The translations under genes and the position numbers were made by a program. DNA of 51,913 bases from CAWDLX01 sp046728155. Its GTDB lineage: Bacteria; Actinomycetota; Actinomycetes; Mycobacteriales; Micromonosporaceae. The DNA lies in NCBI GenBank assembly GCA_046728155.1, contig JBKPDY010000026.1:1-51913 (forward strand), given 5' to 3'. Below the pieces are notes generated by a model. That model did not search any database. It was not told where the DNA came from and saw only the letters and a program-made list of their open reading frames with translations. Every line of letters begins with the position of its first letter. The first letter of the stretch is position 1. Positions 1-9,164 of this stretch are shown here, piece after piece.

Positions 1-129
1 CGATGAAGGCTGGCGTCGTCATCCAGTCCCATGTGTCAACGGTCGCATGCGGTACATGATCAGACCAGCGCTGCGCCGGGAACCTAGGTCGCGTTTTGGC
101 CACCGGACGGGCCACAGATCGGCGCGTGC

Positions 130-700
130 GTGTGGGAAGGCGTCGCGTTACGCCTGGGCCGTTTCCCGGTGTGGGCCGACGCGCTGGAAACCGTTGCCGT
201 CGCGCTGGTCGCGTGGCGTTACCCGACAGGCGCAGGCGGGTTCGTATTCATCTTGGCCTTCGCACTTGCCGGGCTCGGGTTCCGAACGATGTATAGCTCA
301 CCCGTGCAGGCCGCAGCGCGAGCGCTCAGCGTCCTTGCCGCGATTTACGTCGGCTCGATTGAAACCCGTCTGCGCCCAAAGTCAGGTTTCCTGTGGCGGC
401 ACTTGTCGTTGTCCTTGTCGCGTTCCTGTACACGGAGGTGGCCCGTCTGGCCCGCCTGCGGGCACTGCTCACGCTTCGTCGGCGGGTCGCCGACCAGCTC
501 AGCCGCGACCTTGCCAGAGCCACGGGTCGCAAGGACGTGCACGCAGCAAATGCTGCGGGCCGTGCTCGAGCTGCTCCACGGCCGCACTGACGCACGCGTG
601 ATCGTCTGGGATGAGCCTGATAGCTGGCGGCCGACCGCGGCGAGAGACAAGGCCAGTGATCCTCGACGATTTGACGCCGCAACTGATGCTCGATCCAATC
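130..700 (+). pseudogene. Decayed membrane sensor (GAF / histidine-kinase type) remnant
   Basis: Three pieces that look protein-coding lie in succession but in changing frames. From 130 to about 380 the translation is hydrophobic and reads like membrane helices (VWADALETVAVALVAW, FVFILAFALAGLGF). The hydrophobic run resumes in another frame from about 393 (VVVLVAFLYTEVARLARL) and leads into a basic, helical linker. From about 545 the first frame resumes with a GAF-like start (AVLELLHGRTDARVIVWDE). This order of helices, linker and GAF-like domain suits an actinobacterial sensor kinase or diguanylate cyclase. No catalytic domain follows, so the gene is truncated as well as frameshifted. The family assignment is inferred from layout only. 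Confidence 0.45.
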
Positions 701-737
701 GGCGCCCTGGTGCGAATCGGGCGGTATCACCCCGGCG

Positions 738-2222
738 TCAGGAGAGCGTCGCGGTGATCGCGTCGAGATCCTTTGTCAGAATGTCGTACCCGCTGGCGCT
801 GAGCTGGCCGCCCGTGCGGAGCGCGTTCAGTCTGTCCTGCAGCGCCTTAATATTCTTGGCTTCGTCGTTCGTATTGCCGGCGTAGGCCGCGTGGGCGATC
901 GCGTCGACCTTCGTGTACAGATCGCTCGCCTTGTCCGGGTTGAGGTGTCCGGTGCTGACCTGTTGCTGGATCGCGAGCCGCAGCGTGGCGATCGGGTCGG
1001 ACGGCGGAGGCTGGCTGCTCGCTGGCGCGGGCGCCGAACCGGCCGGCGCAGGCTTGGTAGGGTGGCCAGAGTCGGCCGGCTGCGGCGGGGCCGTCGCCCT
1101 CATTGTCATCGATGGAACGATCGGCGGGGCGAGGTCGGCCGAGTCCGTTGCATCCGCCGTCGCAGCCGCCGTCCCGGCTGGCGACATCCGCCAGATCGCA
1201 GCGACCGTAATGAGGAGCGCGACCAGGGCGGCGATCGCGATCGGCCAGTGCCACCTGGCCTGGACCATTCGGCCCGCCCGCCCAGCGTCGGGAAATGTCC
1301 TCCGTGGCGATGACTGGACAGCGGAGGGCACCGCCGATCCCAGGACCGGGACCATGGCTCCCACGGGCACCGCGATGACCGATGAGGTTGTGGTCTCCAT
1401 GAGATCGGCCAGGCTCGCCCCCACCTCTTCGGCGTCGCGCGGGCGGTCATCGGGATCATCGGACATCAGCCGCATCACGAGCGCCTCCAACCCGGCCGGA
1501 ATGTCGGCCCGGTAGGCGCGGAAAGGGACCGCTGCGCGGGTGACGTGCTGTTGAAGGACGTTCAGAGCGTTTCCGCTGAACGGCGGCACCCCGGCGAGCA
1601 TCGCGTAGATTGTGCAGCCCAGCCCGTAGAGGTCGGCCCGGGCGTCGACGGACTCGCCGCGTGCCTGCTCAGGGGCCATGTACCTGCTCGTGCCCAGGGC
1701 GCCCATCGGACCACTCAGGCCCGTGTCCGCGGCGAAGAGCGCCCGGGCGATCCCGAAGTCGCAGATCTTGAGCACGCCAGAGTGCGTCAGCATGAGGTTC
1801 GCGGGTTTGATGTCGCGATGGATGACGCCGGCCGTGTGCGCCACGGCCAACCCGTCGCAGGCCTGCGCCGCGAGCGCCATTACCGTGGCGACCGGTAGCG
1901 GTCCGTTTGCGAGCAGTGACGAGACCGTCGCCCCCTCGATCAACTCCATAACGATATACGGCGTGTGGTCGTGCACGCCCACGTCGTAGACAGCGACGAT
2001 GTTGGGGTGAGCCAGCCGCGCCGCGGTCCGGGCCTCGCGATCGAAGCGTCGCAAGGCCTCCGGGTCGCCGAGCCACGCCCCCGCCAGCTCCTTGATCGCC
2101 ACCGGTCGATCAAGGCGCAGGTCGCGGCCGCGCCAGACCGAAGCCATGCCGCCACTGCCGAGCAGCTCACCGACCTGGTAGCGATAACCGAGCACGCGCC
2201 CCGTCGACGTGGTGACGTTCAT
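738..2222 (-). CDS. Membrane-anchored serine/threonine protein kinase
   Basis: Eukaryotic-type (PknB-like) kinase that phosphorylates proteins on Ser/Thr. The kinase domain spans about residues 10-280: glycine loop GSGGMASV, ATP-binding Lys44 in VAIKEL, catalytic HRDIKPANLM (HRD 135-137), metal-binding DFG 155-157 and APE 183-185, so all key residues are present. One transmembrane helix follows at about 326-345, then a Pro/Ala-rich linker and an outer domain of about 80 residues rich in short helices (TLRLAIQQQVSTGHLNPDKA). PASTA repeats are absent, so it is not PknB itself. I chose the ATG at 2222 because the kinase fold begins about ten residues later; the open frame upstream looks non-coding. 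Substrates are unknown. It lies downstream of the KAS III fusion unit but 291 bp away. Confidence 0.93.
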   Translation of the reverse strand: MNVTTSTGRVLGYRYQVGELLGSGGMASVWRGRDLRLDRPVAIKELAGAWLGDPEALRRFDREARTAARLAHPNIVAVYDVGVHDHTPYIVMELIEGATVSSLLANGPLPVATVMALAAQACDGLAVAHTAGVIHRDIKPANLMLTHSGVLKICDFGIARALFAADTGLSGPMGALGTSRYMAPEQARGESVDARADLYGLGCTIYAMLAGVPPFSGNALNVLQQHVTRAAVPFRAYRADIPAGLEALVMRLMSDDPDDRPRDAEEVGASLADLMETTTSSVIAVPVGAMVPVLGSAVPSAVQSSPRRTFPDAGRAGRMVQARWHWPIAIAALVALLITVAAIWRMSPAGTAAATADATDSADLAPPIVPSMTMRATAPPQPADSGHPTKPAPAGSAPAPASSQPPPSDPIATLRLAIQQQVSTGHLNPDKASDLYTKVDAIAHAAYAGNTNDEAKNIKALQDRLNALRTGGQLSASGYDILTKDLDAITATLS

Positions 2223-2513
2223 ACCCGCGCCAACCTGTCGGCGCGACTGAAGGTAACGGCGATGACGCGTACAGCGGCATATGTCGGGTTCGTCGCGCGG
2301 CGAACCTTCGTGATGAACCGCCGTCGTACTGATGCTCGGCGTGCGGGAACGTGTCATGGAGATCAATCCGCTGCCGACGCGACCTCGCGGAGAGCCCCAG
2401 CCGCATTGGGTTAACGTCTCCACGCATCGTGCTGGCGGCGGGCTACGTCGACGTCGACGGGGTCGTTCGAAGGCTGAGGGATCGAATGCAGGTTCTCCAG
2501 CCGATGCGCAGCC

Positions 2514-3356
2514 TCATCGGTTGGCGGCCAGGGCAACGGGTGGCGAGATTGCGCGCGACAGCTGTCGCAGCCGCTCGTGTGCATGCTCGCAGATCACCGC
2601 ATGCTCGTATACGGCCCTAGGCACGTCCGTGGCCGAGTCCACCCGTACCATCACGCCACCGCGGCGCCAGCGCAGGTGCGTGGCATCTCCAGTGAGCTCG
2701 GCGAGGATCGTGAGCAGCGAGTCGTCCAGGCGCATCGAGTGCACGGCCCGCTCGTACTCGGCCGGAGTGAGGCAGGCCGCAAACGGGATGTTCATCAGAC
2801 TTAGCGCCGACTGGATGTCCAGGTTGAGCCACCGTCGCCGGCCCGGCTCCGGGTCGAGCCGGGGTACGTCGAGCATGCCGAAGTCGAGTTCGGAGAGGTT
2901 CGGCGACGACGGACGATAGGTCGCGCCGAGCTGGATGAGCACGTCGTACACATTGACGTCGTGCGGGATCACGGCCCGGTTACCAAGGTCGGCGATGGTA
3001 CGCGGCCGCAGGGTCACTGGGCCGATACCGCTGCGAGAGTTGACCACCACGAAGTTGAGCAGGTTGGTCTCCACCACAAAGTGCCGCAGCAGTAGGCTGC
3101 ATGCGTCAACGGAGACGAACCGGCGCAGGAACCAGATGCACAGACCGTCCATGGTGGAGTGTGCGGACGCCCTCGGCAGCAACATCTTCACGAACCGGAT
3201 CAGTGCTACGATGCCGCGGCTGACGTGGCGCAGCCAGGGATAGAGCCAACGCCGCGACGGGCGATGCTGGTCACGTACGACCTGGGTGAGGGCGTCCCGG
3301 TCGAAAGGTACTGTCGGGTCGCAGAGGATCGACTGCCAGACGGTCGGGTCATTCAT
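2514..3356 (-). CDS. Unrecognised protein coupled to the KAS III-diiron fusion
   Basis: Protein of 280 residues that I cannot place in a family. The start codon at 3356 overlaps the stop of the upstream fusion gene (8 bp shared), so the two are almost certainly translated together and probably act in one pathway. It has no signal peptide. A basic, aromatic N-terminal third (RRWLYPWLRHVSRGIVALI) may lie on a membrane surface but is not a clear transmembrane helix. The middle contains LLRHFVVETNLLNFVVVN and the C-terminal part has conserved-looking acidic and histidine residues (YEHAVICEHAHERL). Candidate roles are a tailoring or carrier partner for the product of the fusion enzyme. That is inference from gene order alone. 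Confidence 0.8.
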   Translation of the reverse strand: MNDPTVWQSILCDPTVPFDRDALTQVVRDQHRPSRRWLYPWLRHVSRGIVALIRFVKMLLPRASAHSTMDGLCIWFLRRFVSVDACSLLLRHFVVETNLLNFVVVNSRSGIGPVTLRPRTIADLGNRAVIPHDVNVYDVLIQLGATYRPSSPNLSELDFGMLDVPRLDPEPGRRRWLNLDIQSALSLMNIPFAACLTPAEYERAVHSMRLDDSLLTILAELTGDATHLRWRRGGVMVRVDSATDVPRAVYEHAVICEHAHERLRQLSRAISPPVALAANR

Positions 3357-5268
3357 CGGTGCCCTCCTCGTCGATCGCTGCCAGCTGCATCGCGTACAGA
3401 CGGGCGACGACGGTTGCGGTACGGACAATCCGCTCCGCCGAGGATCGATCCACGACGCCCGAGCGCAGGATCTGCCGCAGGACATCGAGATGCCCGTCAT
3501 CGGCCTCACCGTGATAGCTCAGGAAGGTGAGCTGCTCCGGGGCGAGATCGAGTCTGTCCCGCAGCCGCGCGGCCCAGCCGCTCACCTTGGCCGTGCCCAG
3601 GCCTTCGATGATGAACATGGCGCCGAGCAGGTCGATCGGGTCCGGTTGGCTCGCCCGATGGAACAGGTAAGCCGACAGCGCTTCCGAGCCGACGTTCTTC
3701 GACCCGGACTGGATCGCCGCCAGGTCGCCGCCGACCGCGCAGTAGTCGTGCTCGAGCATCCGGAAGTCCCGGTGTTCCTCGGCGGCGTGGTGGATCGCCG
3801 CGCTGCGCAGATCGAACAGCTCGACCGAGAAGTTCGACGCGGCTCGAGCGATCCATCGTCCGCCCTCGACCACCTGCTGCCGGAGCTGAAGCAGCAGCCG
3901 CCGATAGTCTTTCATCGTGACTGTGCCGGACTCGATTCGGCGCACCAGCGGGACTCGTGCAAGCCGCCGCTCGAAGTCATCCCATACGCGGGCGAGCTGG
4001 AGCACCGCCCACCGGGTCACATCGGTATCGTCGGTGCGGGGCAGACCCAACGGCGAGGGCGCGGCGAGGCTATCGTCCGAAGTGGACGTGCCGAGCCCCT
4101 CCGCGCTGAACGGCTTGGAGGGCGCCACACAGGTCAGATGAGCGAAGGCGAACGAGTACCGACCGGACTCGGGCACGATGAGCAGGATCCGCTCCCCGGA
4201 GGCGAACCGGCCCTGCCGCATCGCCTCGGCCAGCATCACAAAGATGCTGGCGGCGCCGGTGTTACCGGCCGTGTGCAGGTTCGTGAACCAGCGCTCCTCG
4301 TCGATCATCAGCCGGGCCTCGCGGAGCAGCGCGAAGATCTGGCCCCGGAAGTGCTCGGCGCTGTAGTGGCAGAGTACGTGGTCGATCTCGTTCGGATCGA
4401 ACCGCCCTCGCCGGACCAGACCGGCGAACTCGCGCAGGCCGACGCCGAACAACGCTGGTAGTCCGGCGACGTTCTGACGCAGCACGAGCATGCCGGCCCG
4501 GTCTGCGGAAGAGGCGTCGGGCTGGTCCATCCACGTACTGCCGGCGTCCACAGTGGATGATAGCTGACCCGACCTGCCCCCGTCGGCCAGGCCGGCCCAC
4601 ATGCAGACGGGATGTTCGTGCGCGTAGGAGGCGAGATGCATCCAGTCCAGGCGCAGGCTCAGCCCGCCCGGCCGCGGCGCCGGCTCGAGGATGACGGCGC
4701 CGGCGCCATCGGAGAGCGTCCAGCGCAGGAACTCGGCGTCGAATCGAACCCGGTTGCCGGCAGACCGGTAGCGGCTGCGTCGTAGCGCACGAGAGACAAG
4801 CTCGGATCCAACCGCCACCGCTACATCGTGATCGGCCAACCTTACCCCCGCCACCGCGGCCCGAAGGGCGGCCATACTCGAGGCGCACACGCCGCCCGCC
4901 GACAGCAGCTCCATCGGCCCGCCGCCGAGGCGGCCGTGCACCATCGACGCGAAACCGGGCACTATCAGGTCGCCCTGCGTAGTGCCGGTGGCGAGCATGG
5001 TCACGTCATCGATCGCGAGTCCGCGCTCCTTGAGCGCCAGGGTGACTGCGGCCGCGGCCAGCTCTTCGTTGAGCATCGTCGGCTCGCCGCGCTCGTCCAG
5101 CGCGTAGTGGCGGGTACGGATGCCGTTCGCAGCGAGCACCCGGTCCCGAGCGGCGCGCCCGGAATCGTCCGCACAGCCGAGCCGGCGCGCGATCTCCTCG
5201 GTGTCGAGCGGGTCGCCGGGCAGATAGGCGCCGGCGGCGGTGAGGTAGACATCTCTGGTCGTAGCCAT
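3349..5268 (-). CDS. Ketoacyl synthase III fused to a haem-oxygenase-like diiron oxidase
   Basis: Two-domain protein of 639 residues. Residues 1 to about 385 are a FabH-like thiolase fold, with the catalytic triad visible as Cys128 (GGVCASSM), His301 (VLCHYSAEHF) and Asn336 (AGNTGAAS). Such enzymes condense or transfer acyl groups on CoA or ACP. After a linker, residues about 420-639 are all-helical and match the haem-oxygenase-like diiron oxidase (HDO) family, which includes UndA. Candidate ligands are Glu468, Glu497/498, His499, Glu555, His586, Asp590 and His593, so the metal site looks complete. The fusion suggests that an acyl product is passed to an oxidative step such as decarboxylation, desaturation or hydroxylation; the chemistry is not known. 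The two-component genes lie 70 bp upstream on the same strand. Confidence 0.9.
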   Translation of the reverse strand: MATTRDVYLTAAGAYLPGDPLDTEEIARRLGCADDSGRAARDRVLAANGIRTRHYALDERGEPTMLNEELAAAAVTLALKERGLAIDDVTMLATGTTQGDLIVPGFASMVHGRLGGGPMELLSAGGVCASSMAALRAAVAGVRLADHDVAVAVGSELVSRALRRSRYRSAGNRVRFDAEFLRWTLSDGAGAVILEPAPRPGGLSLRLDWMHLASYAHEHPVCMWAGLADGGRSGQLSSTVDAGSTWMDQPDASSADRAGMLVLRQNVAGLPALFGVGLREFAGLVRRGRFDPNEIDHVLCHYSAEHFRGQIFALLREARLMIDEERWFTNLHTAGNTGAASIFVMLAEAMRQGRFASGERILLIVPESGRYSFAFAHLTCVAPSKPFSAEGLGTSTSDDSLAAPSPLGLPRTDDTDVTRWAVLQLARVWDDFERRLARVPLVRRIESGTVTMKDYRRLLLQLRQQVVEGGRWIARAASNFSVELFDLRSAAIHHAAEEHRDFRMLEHDYCAVGGDLAAIQSGSKNVGSEALSAYLFHRASQPDPIDLLGAMFIIEGLGTAKVSGWAARLRDRLDLAPEQLTFLSYHGEADDGHLDVLRQILRSGVVDRSSAERIVRTATVVARLYAMQLAAIDEEGTDE

Positions 5269-5300
5269 GACAACATTTGGTCACGGCCGGCCGTGCGCGG

Positions 5301-5316
5301 GTATCCGTATGAATAC
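5301..5316. promoter_or_regulatory. Imperfect palindrome upstream of the KAS III-diiron gene
   Basis: GTATCCGTATGAATAC pairs with its own reverse complement at 12 of 16 positions. It sits in the 70-bp gap between the response regulator stop and the fusion-gene start, 33 bp before that start, where an activator could bind. The adjacent NarL-type regulator is an obvious candidate. A chance match this short cannot be excluded. Confidence 0.25.
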
Positions 5317-5338
5317 TCAAACGCCGTGTGTGACGTAC

Positions 5339-5980
5339 TCAGTCGTCGAGTCCTCGCTCGATGGCGTAGCGCACGAGTTCGACCCGGTTGTGCAGTTGCA
5401 GCTTCGAGAGCGTATTCCAGACGTGGTTCTGCACCGTGCGGTGCGAGAGCACCAGTGTGTCGGCGATCTGACGGTAGGACATGCCCTTCGCAACCAGGCG
5501 GAGAATTTCGGTCTCCCGGTCGGTGAGACGGGGCAAAGCCGGGTCGGGTCCCGGTGACTGGGCCAGCCGACGGTACTCGCCGAGGACCAGGGCGGCGAGC
5601 CCGGGAGTGAAGACGGCATCCCCCTGGATTGTCCGACCAACCGCGTCGAGGAACTCCTCCCGTGCCGCAGACTTGACCAGGTAACCGGCCGCTCCCGCCT
5701 TGACCGCGTCGAGGACGTCCTGATGCTCTCCGCTCGCCGAGAGCACCAGCACCCGTATCCCGGGATTCCAGCCGACGAGCTGGCTGATCACCTCGACTCC
5801 GGAAAGATCCGGCAACTGCAAATCGAGCACGACAACATCAGGCCGTACGGCCGGCGCGAGCCGCACCGCCTGACTTCCCTCACCCACGGCCGCGACGACC
5901 TCGTAACCCGCCTCGGCGAGGTCTCGGGCCACCCCCTCTCTCCACATAGGATGGTCATCGACCACCATGACCCGTACCAT
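5339..5980 (-). CDS. NarL/LuxR-family response regulator
   Basis: Cytoplasmic DNA-binding regulator of 213 residues and usual NarL length. The receiver domain spans residues 1 to about 120, with acidic pocket residues Asp8 and Asp9, the phosphorylation site Asp53 (VVLDLQLPD) and the switch lysine in GAAGYLVKSA. The C-terminal LuxR-type helix-turn-helix is at about 145-210 (LTDRETEILRLVAKGMSYRQ, then TLVLSHRTVQNHVWNTLSKL). It starts 9 bp after the stop of the cognate histidine kinase, so the pair is one transcription unit. The next gene downstream on the same strand encodes the KAS III-diiron fusion, which makes that gene a likely target. Target identity is inference. Confidence 0.95.
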   Translation of the reverse strand: MVRVMVVDDHPMWREGVARDLAEAGYEVVAAVGEGSQAVRLAPAVRPDVVVLDLQLPDLSGVEVISQLVGWNPGIRVLVLSASGEHQDVLDAVKAGAAGYLVKSAAREEFLDAVGRTIQGDAVFTPGLAALVLGEYRRLAQSPGPDPALPRLTDRETEILRLVAKGMSYRQIADTLVLSHRTVQNHVWNTLSKLQLHNRVELVRYAIERGLDD

Positions 5981-5989
5981 GTGAATCCC

Positions 5990-7114
5990 CTAACTCGCCG
6001 GGACCCGCTGTCGGGGCACGCGCATCTCCACCTCGGTGCCCTTCCCCGGTGCGGTGGTGATGGTGACAGTACCGGCCATGTCTCGGATGCGCCCCCGGAT
6101 GGACTGGGCTACGCCGAGGCGCCCGGCGGCCTCCGCCTCGGCGAGCCGGTTGGGGGCCATGCCCACCCCCTCGTCGCGAACGGTCACGGTGACCACCGTG
6201 TCCTCGTCCTCGATGAGGACCCACGCACGGCCGTCGGTACCGGCGTGCGCGGTCACGTTTCCCAGCGCGGCGCCCACCGCGGCCAGGACCTCGACCGCGA
6301 CCGGCGCCGGCATGGGCACAGACGTCGCCGGCACCGCCACGGAGACTGCGAGCGAGGCGTACCGGCTCACCAAGGCGCGGAGGTCGACATCGCCCCCGGC
6401 CGTCGGTTGGTCGGCAATGCCGACGCTCACCAACGTTCGCAGGACGGCGCTCTGTTCACTGGCGAGTCGCCCCAACTCGGCCGCTTCACCACCGATTTCG
6501 GCGCAACGTCGCTGGATCAGGGCTAGTGCCTGTAGTACCGAATCGTGGATCGTTCGGGCGAGGCGCTCCCGTTCCCTGTTCGCCGCGTCCAGTTCGGCGG
6601 CCCGCTGCATCTGTTGCTCCGCCCGGGCGGCGAGGCTGTAGATATAGCCCATGATCACGCCAGCAAGCAGCAAGAGTACGAAGCCGTTGAGCGTAACCGC
6701 GTTGGTGAAGCCCCGGTTCAGCCCGTCGACAGCGGCGAGCGCCAAGGCTGCGAGCGCGGCCAGCCGCCGGCCCCGCCAGATTGCGCACGCGAGCACGGGT
6801 CCGGCCACCCACGCCATCGGCAGCGTGGCGGCGCCCTGCGAAAGCAGACTCCGGTCAACCACGTAACCGGTGGCGTAGAGTGCTCCCGCGGCGACGGCGA
6901 AGTCGAGCAGCAGCAACGGCCAGCGCCGCCGGCTCGCCTCGTTGAAGGCCCATACGGCGATTCCGGTCCACATCGCCATGACCGCGATCACGATCCAGCC
7001 CAGCGCCGGCCGCTCGTAGCCGCGGAAGCCGTTCGCGGTCAGGGCGATCGAGTATACGAGGGCGCCGACCCGGTAGACGGCGATTGCTCGCCAGAGCGAC
7101 GTCTCGATGCCCAC
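5990..7114 (-). CDS. Sensor histidine kinase (HisKA_3 type, membrane)
   Basis: Two-component sensor of 374 residues starting at a GTG. The N-terminal 160 residues hold roughly five to six hydrophobic segments with almost no extracytoplasmic domain, which points to sensing within or at the membrane. A coiled linker (about 160-185) leads into the dimerisation helix with the phospho-acceptor His190 in RTIHDSVLQALALI. The C-terminal HATPase domain has an N-box-like region (VLAAVGAALGNVTAHAG) and a glycine box, VRDEGVGMAPNRL. The layout is that of MacS/DesK-like kinases paired with NarL-type regulators in actinobacteria. The receptor signal cannot be deduced. Confidence 0.93.
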   Translation of the reverse strand: MGIETSLWRAIAVYRVGALVYSIALTANGFRGYERPALGWIVIAVMAMWTGIAVWAFNEASRRRWPLLLLDFAVAAGALYATGYVVDRSLLSQGAATLPMAWVAGPVLACAIWRGRRLAALAALALAAVDGLNRGFTNAVTLNGFVLLLLAGVIMGYIYSLAARAEQQMQRAAELDAANRERERLARTIHDSVLQALALIQRRCAEIGGEAAELGRLASEQSAVLRTLVSVGIADQPTAGGDVDLRALVSRYASLAVSVAVPATSVPMPAPVAVEVLAAVGAALGNVTAHAGTDGRAWVLIEDEDTVVTVTVRDEGVGMAPNRLAEAEAAGRLGVAQSIRGRIRDMAGTVTITTAPGKGTEVEMRVPRQRVPAS

Positions 7115-7335
7115 GCCGCAGATCGTGTCACGCCGGCTGTGCCCGCAGATACTGGCTCCGACAGCGTGTCCTCACCGACTCCGCAGGGCGGCGATGCCCG
7201 ATCGCACGGGTCCCCGGCGCGGGACGACGTCGGCCGATGGGGGCGCGGTGCTGGTTGCCTGGGGTCGTGATTGAGGCTGAGGGCCGTATCGAGCGCATCT
7301 ACGCGACGGTCGCCGATGTGTGCGTGATCTGGCAC

Positions 7336-8187
7336 CTAGCTCGCTCCGACGCGCCGATATCCGCCGCCGACCCACTCGGCGACGAGGCCGCCATACTCCT
7401 CGGCCGCTTCCTCCCACGCGAAGTGACCGGCGTCAAGAGGATGAATCTCGCTGTTAGGGAGGAGGTCGTGGAGGTATTGGTTGTTAGACCACGGCACGAG
7501 GTCATCATCGCGTCCGGCGAGGATCTGGGTCGGCGTAGCGATCGTCGGGAGAAGGTCGCGCAAGACCGGGTTCTGTTCTGGGTAATGCCGCACGAAGCGA
7601 GCGGACTCCGCGAAGCGCCCGAGGTCGTAGGCGCTGACATAGTCCTCGTGGACTTCGGGCTCGCTGTCTCTTGCGGCGGCCGCCTCGACCGCCCGACCGA
7701 TGTTGGCCCTGGCATCCAGCCCGCGCACGACGTCAGGACTCGGCGCTTCGATGAGGTCCTTGAGTGCGCCGCCCGCTTCGATCGGGAAGCGGACCGCGCC
7801 GCCTCCGATCGTCAAGCTCGTCACTCGCTCCGGCGTCCTCGCCGCGAGGAAGAGCGCCGCGGCCGTTCCGACGTCCGGACCGACGATATGGGGAGACCCG
7901 AGAGCCCATTCGTCGATCAGACGGGCCAGGAACGCTCCCGAAGCGTCCGGTGCAATCAGTTCCGGGCGGCCATCGGAATGGCCGAATCCCGGCATGTCGA
8001 TGGCGACAACCCGCCCGACTGCTGAGACGCGGCGCCAGATGCGACGGAAGGCCCAAAGGGTTTCGGGCCACGGTGCCAGCAGCAGAACCGTGATATCCGA
8101 GTCTGCCCTGTTGTCGGCGAACCTCACCCGCACCCCGTCGCAAACTCGGAAGTAACTAGAGATCAGCGAAACCGCCTCGGCGCTCAT
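7336..8187 (-). CDS. Alpha/beta-hydrolase with aspartate nucleophile (dehalogenase/epoxide-hydrolase type)
   Basis: Cytosolic hydrolase of 283 residues. The nucleophile elbow reads GPDVGTAA with Asp105 in place of the usual serine, the hallmark of haloalkane dehalogenases and soluble epoxide hydrolases. The catalytic histidine is in LDAGHFAWEE near residue 256, and the acid may lie in AGRDDDLVP. The oxyanion/strand-turn motif is DMPGFGHSDG. The substrate is not predictable. It is the first minus-strand gene upstream of the two-component pair, separated from it by 221 bp in which I see nothing distinctive, so co-transcription is possible but unproved. Confidence 0.88.
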   Translation of the reverse strand: MSAEAVSLISSYFRVCDGVRVRFADNRADSDITVLLLAPWPETLWAFRRIWRRVSAVGRVVAIDMPGFGHSDGRPELIAPDASGAFLARLIDEWALGSPHIVGPDVGTAAALFLAARTPERVTSLTIGGGAVRFPIEAGGALKDLIEAPSPDVVRGLDARANIGRAVEAAAARDSEPEVHEDYVSAYDLGRFAESARFVRHYPEQNPVLRDLLPTIATPTQILAGRDDDLVPWSNNQYLHDLLPNSEIHPLDAGHFAWEEAAEEYGGLVAEWVGGGYRRVGAS

Positions 8188-8332
8188 CTGATGGTCTCCT
8201 CCTTCAGTGCCCTCAGGCTGTGTGGTCCATCGACCATCGGCCTACTGCGATCGCGGTCGAATCGAGGGGACACCGCTCGACGCTAGCCCCGGCCGTCTCT
8301 CGTCCCTTAGGTCAGATGACTGCAGTTGCGTC

Positions 8333-9164
8333 TCAGTCAGACGCGTCCGGGTAGAGCGCATCGCGCAGCTGTGAGCGAGAGGTCACGCCGAGCTTCGGAA
8401 ATATCCGGTACAGGTGCGAGCCGACGGTACGGTGGGAGAGGTAGAGGCGCTCGCCGATCTCCCGATTCGAGAGACCCTCCGCCGCCAGCTGGGCGATGCG
8501 CAAGCAGCGCGAGCCGTCCGTCGGCGCGGTAGCCGGCGGAGGCAGCCCGGAGGAACGGGAGCGCCAGGTTGTCGGCCCACACAGCGGCCGCGGCTGTGGC
8601 GACCTCGAACTGCGCATCCGGGTTGGGCACGTCGAGTGGAGCCGTCAGCCTCACGCGTCGCAGGATCTCTGCGCCCTGACCCACGGGGTCGAAGAGCGCA
8701 AGCGTCGCCAACCGCGCGGGTTCGTCCGGCGACCCCGCGAGCCGTTCCGTGATCTCTGCGAGATCTCGCCGCGTCTCGTGGTCAACGTGCTCCCAGTGAG
8801 CGCGAAGAGCGATCGCCTGGAGCGTCTGGAGCGCCTGATCCTCATGGCCGGCTTCGGCGAGCTGCTGTGCGATGCGGGCGAAGCTTCGAACCGTGGCCGC
8901 ACCCGACCACGTCGGCTCGAGCGTCTCGACCTTAAAGGAGGCCAGCGCGCGCTCGTGCAGAGGAAGGCCGAGCTGTAGTGCGGCCCTCAGCAGCCGTGCG
9001 GTGTCGTTCGGGCCAGCTCGAACGCGAGCTCCCGCGCGGCGCACGACGAGGGCGCCCCCGCGCCGCCCGATCCCATCGATCAGGTCGTAGAGCCGAGCCA
9101 GCTCTCCGTCTCGGCCGAAAAGCACGGCGAAACCTGCGTCAGCGCGGGGGCTAGCCACGTCCAT
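8333..9164 (-). pseudogene. Collapsed LuxR-family (LAL-type) ATPase regulator
   Basis: The N-terminus matches the start of large ATP-binding LuxR regulators (FGRDGELARLYDLIDGI, then GGALVV), but the sequence breaks exactly where the Walker A motif should follow, so the ATPase domain is deleted. A tetratricopeptide-like helical stretch follows (RSFARIAQQLAEAGHEDQAL). Near 8490-8520 the frame changes, and the C-terminal helix-turn-helix (LAAEGLSNREIGERLYLSHR) reads on in a second frame to a stop at 8333. Intact relatives are about 900 residues; under 280 remain. The 5' end overlaps the TetR gene end by 14 bp, so the remnant may still be transcribed with it. Confidence 0.75.

Noticed and set aside
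3286..4461. Plus-strand open frame of 391 codons opposite the KAS III-diiron gene
   Set aside because: It is rich in Arg, Gly, Asp and His as expected of a GC-rich antisense frame, while the minus strand has clear catalytic motifs.
7115..7335. Gap between the histidine kinase and the hydrolase as a site for a small gene
   Set aside because: No start with a ribosome binding site and no protein-like composition was found on either strand.
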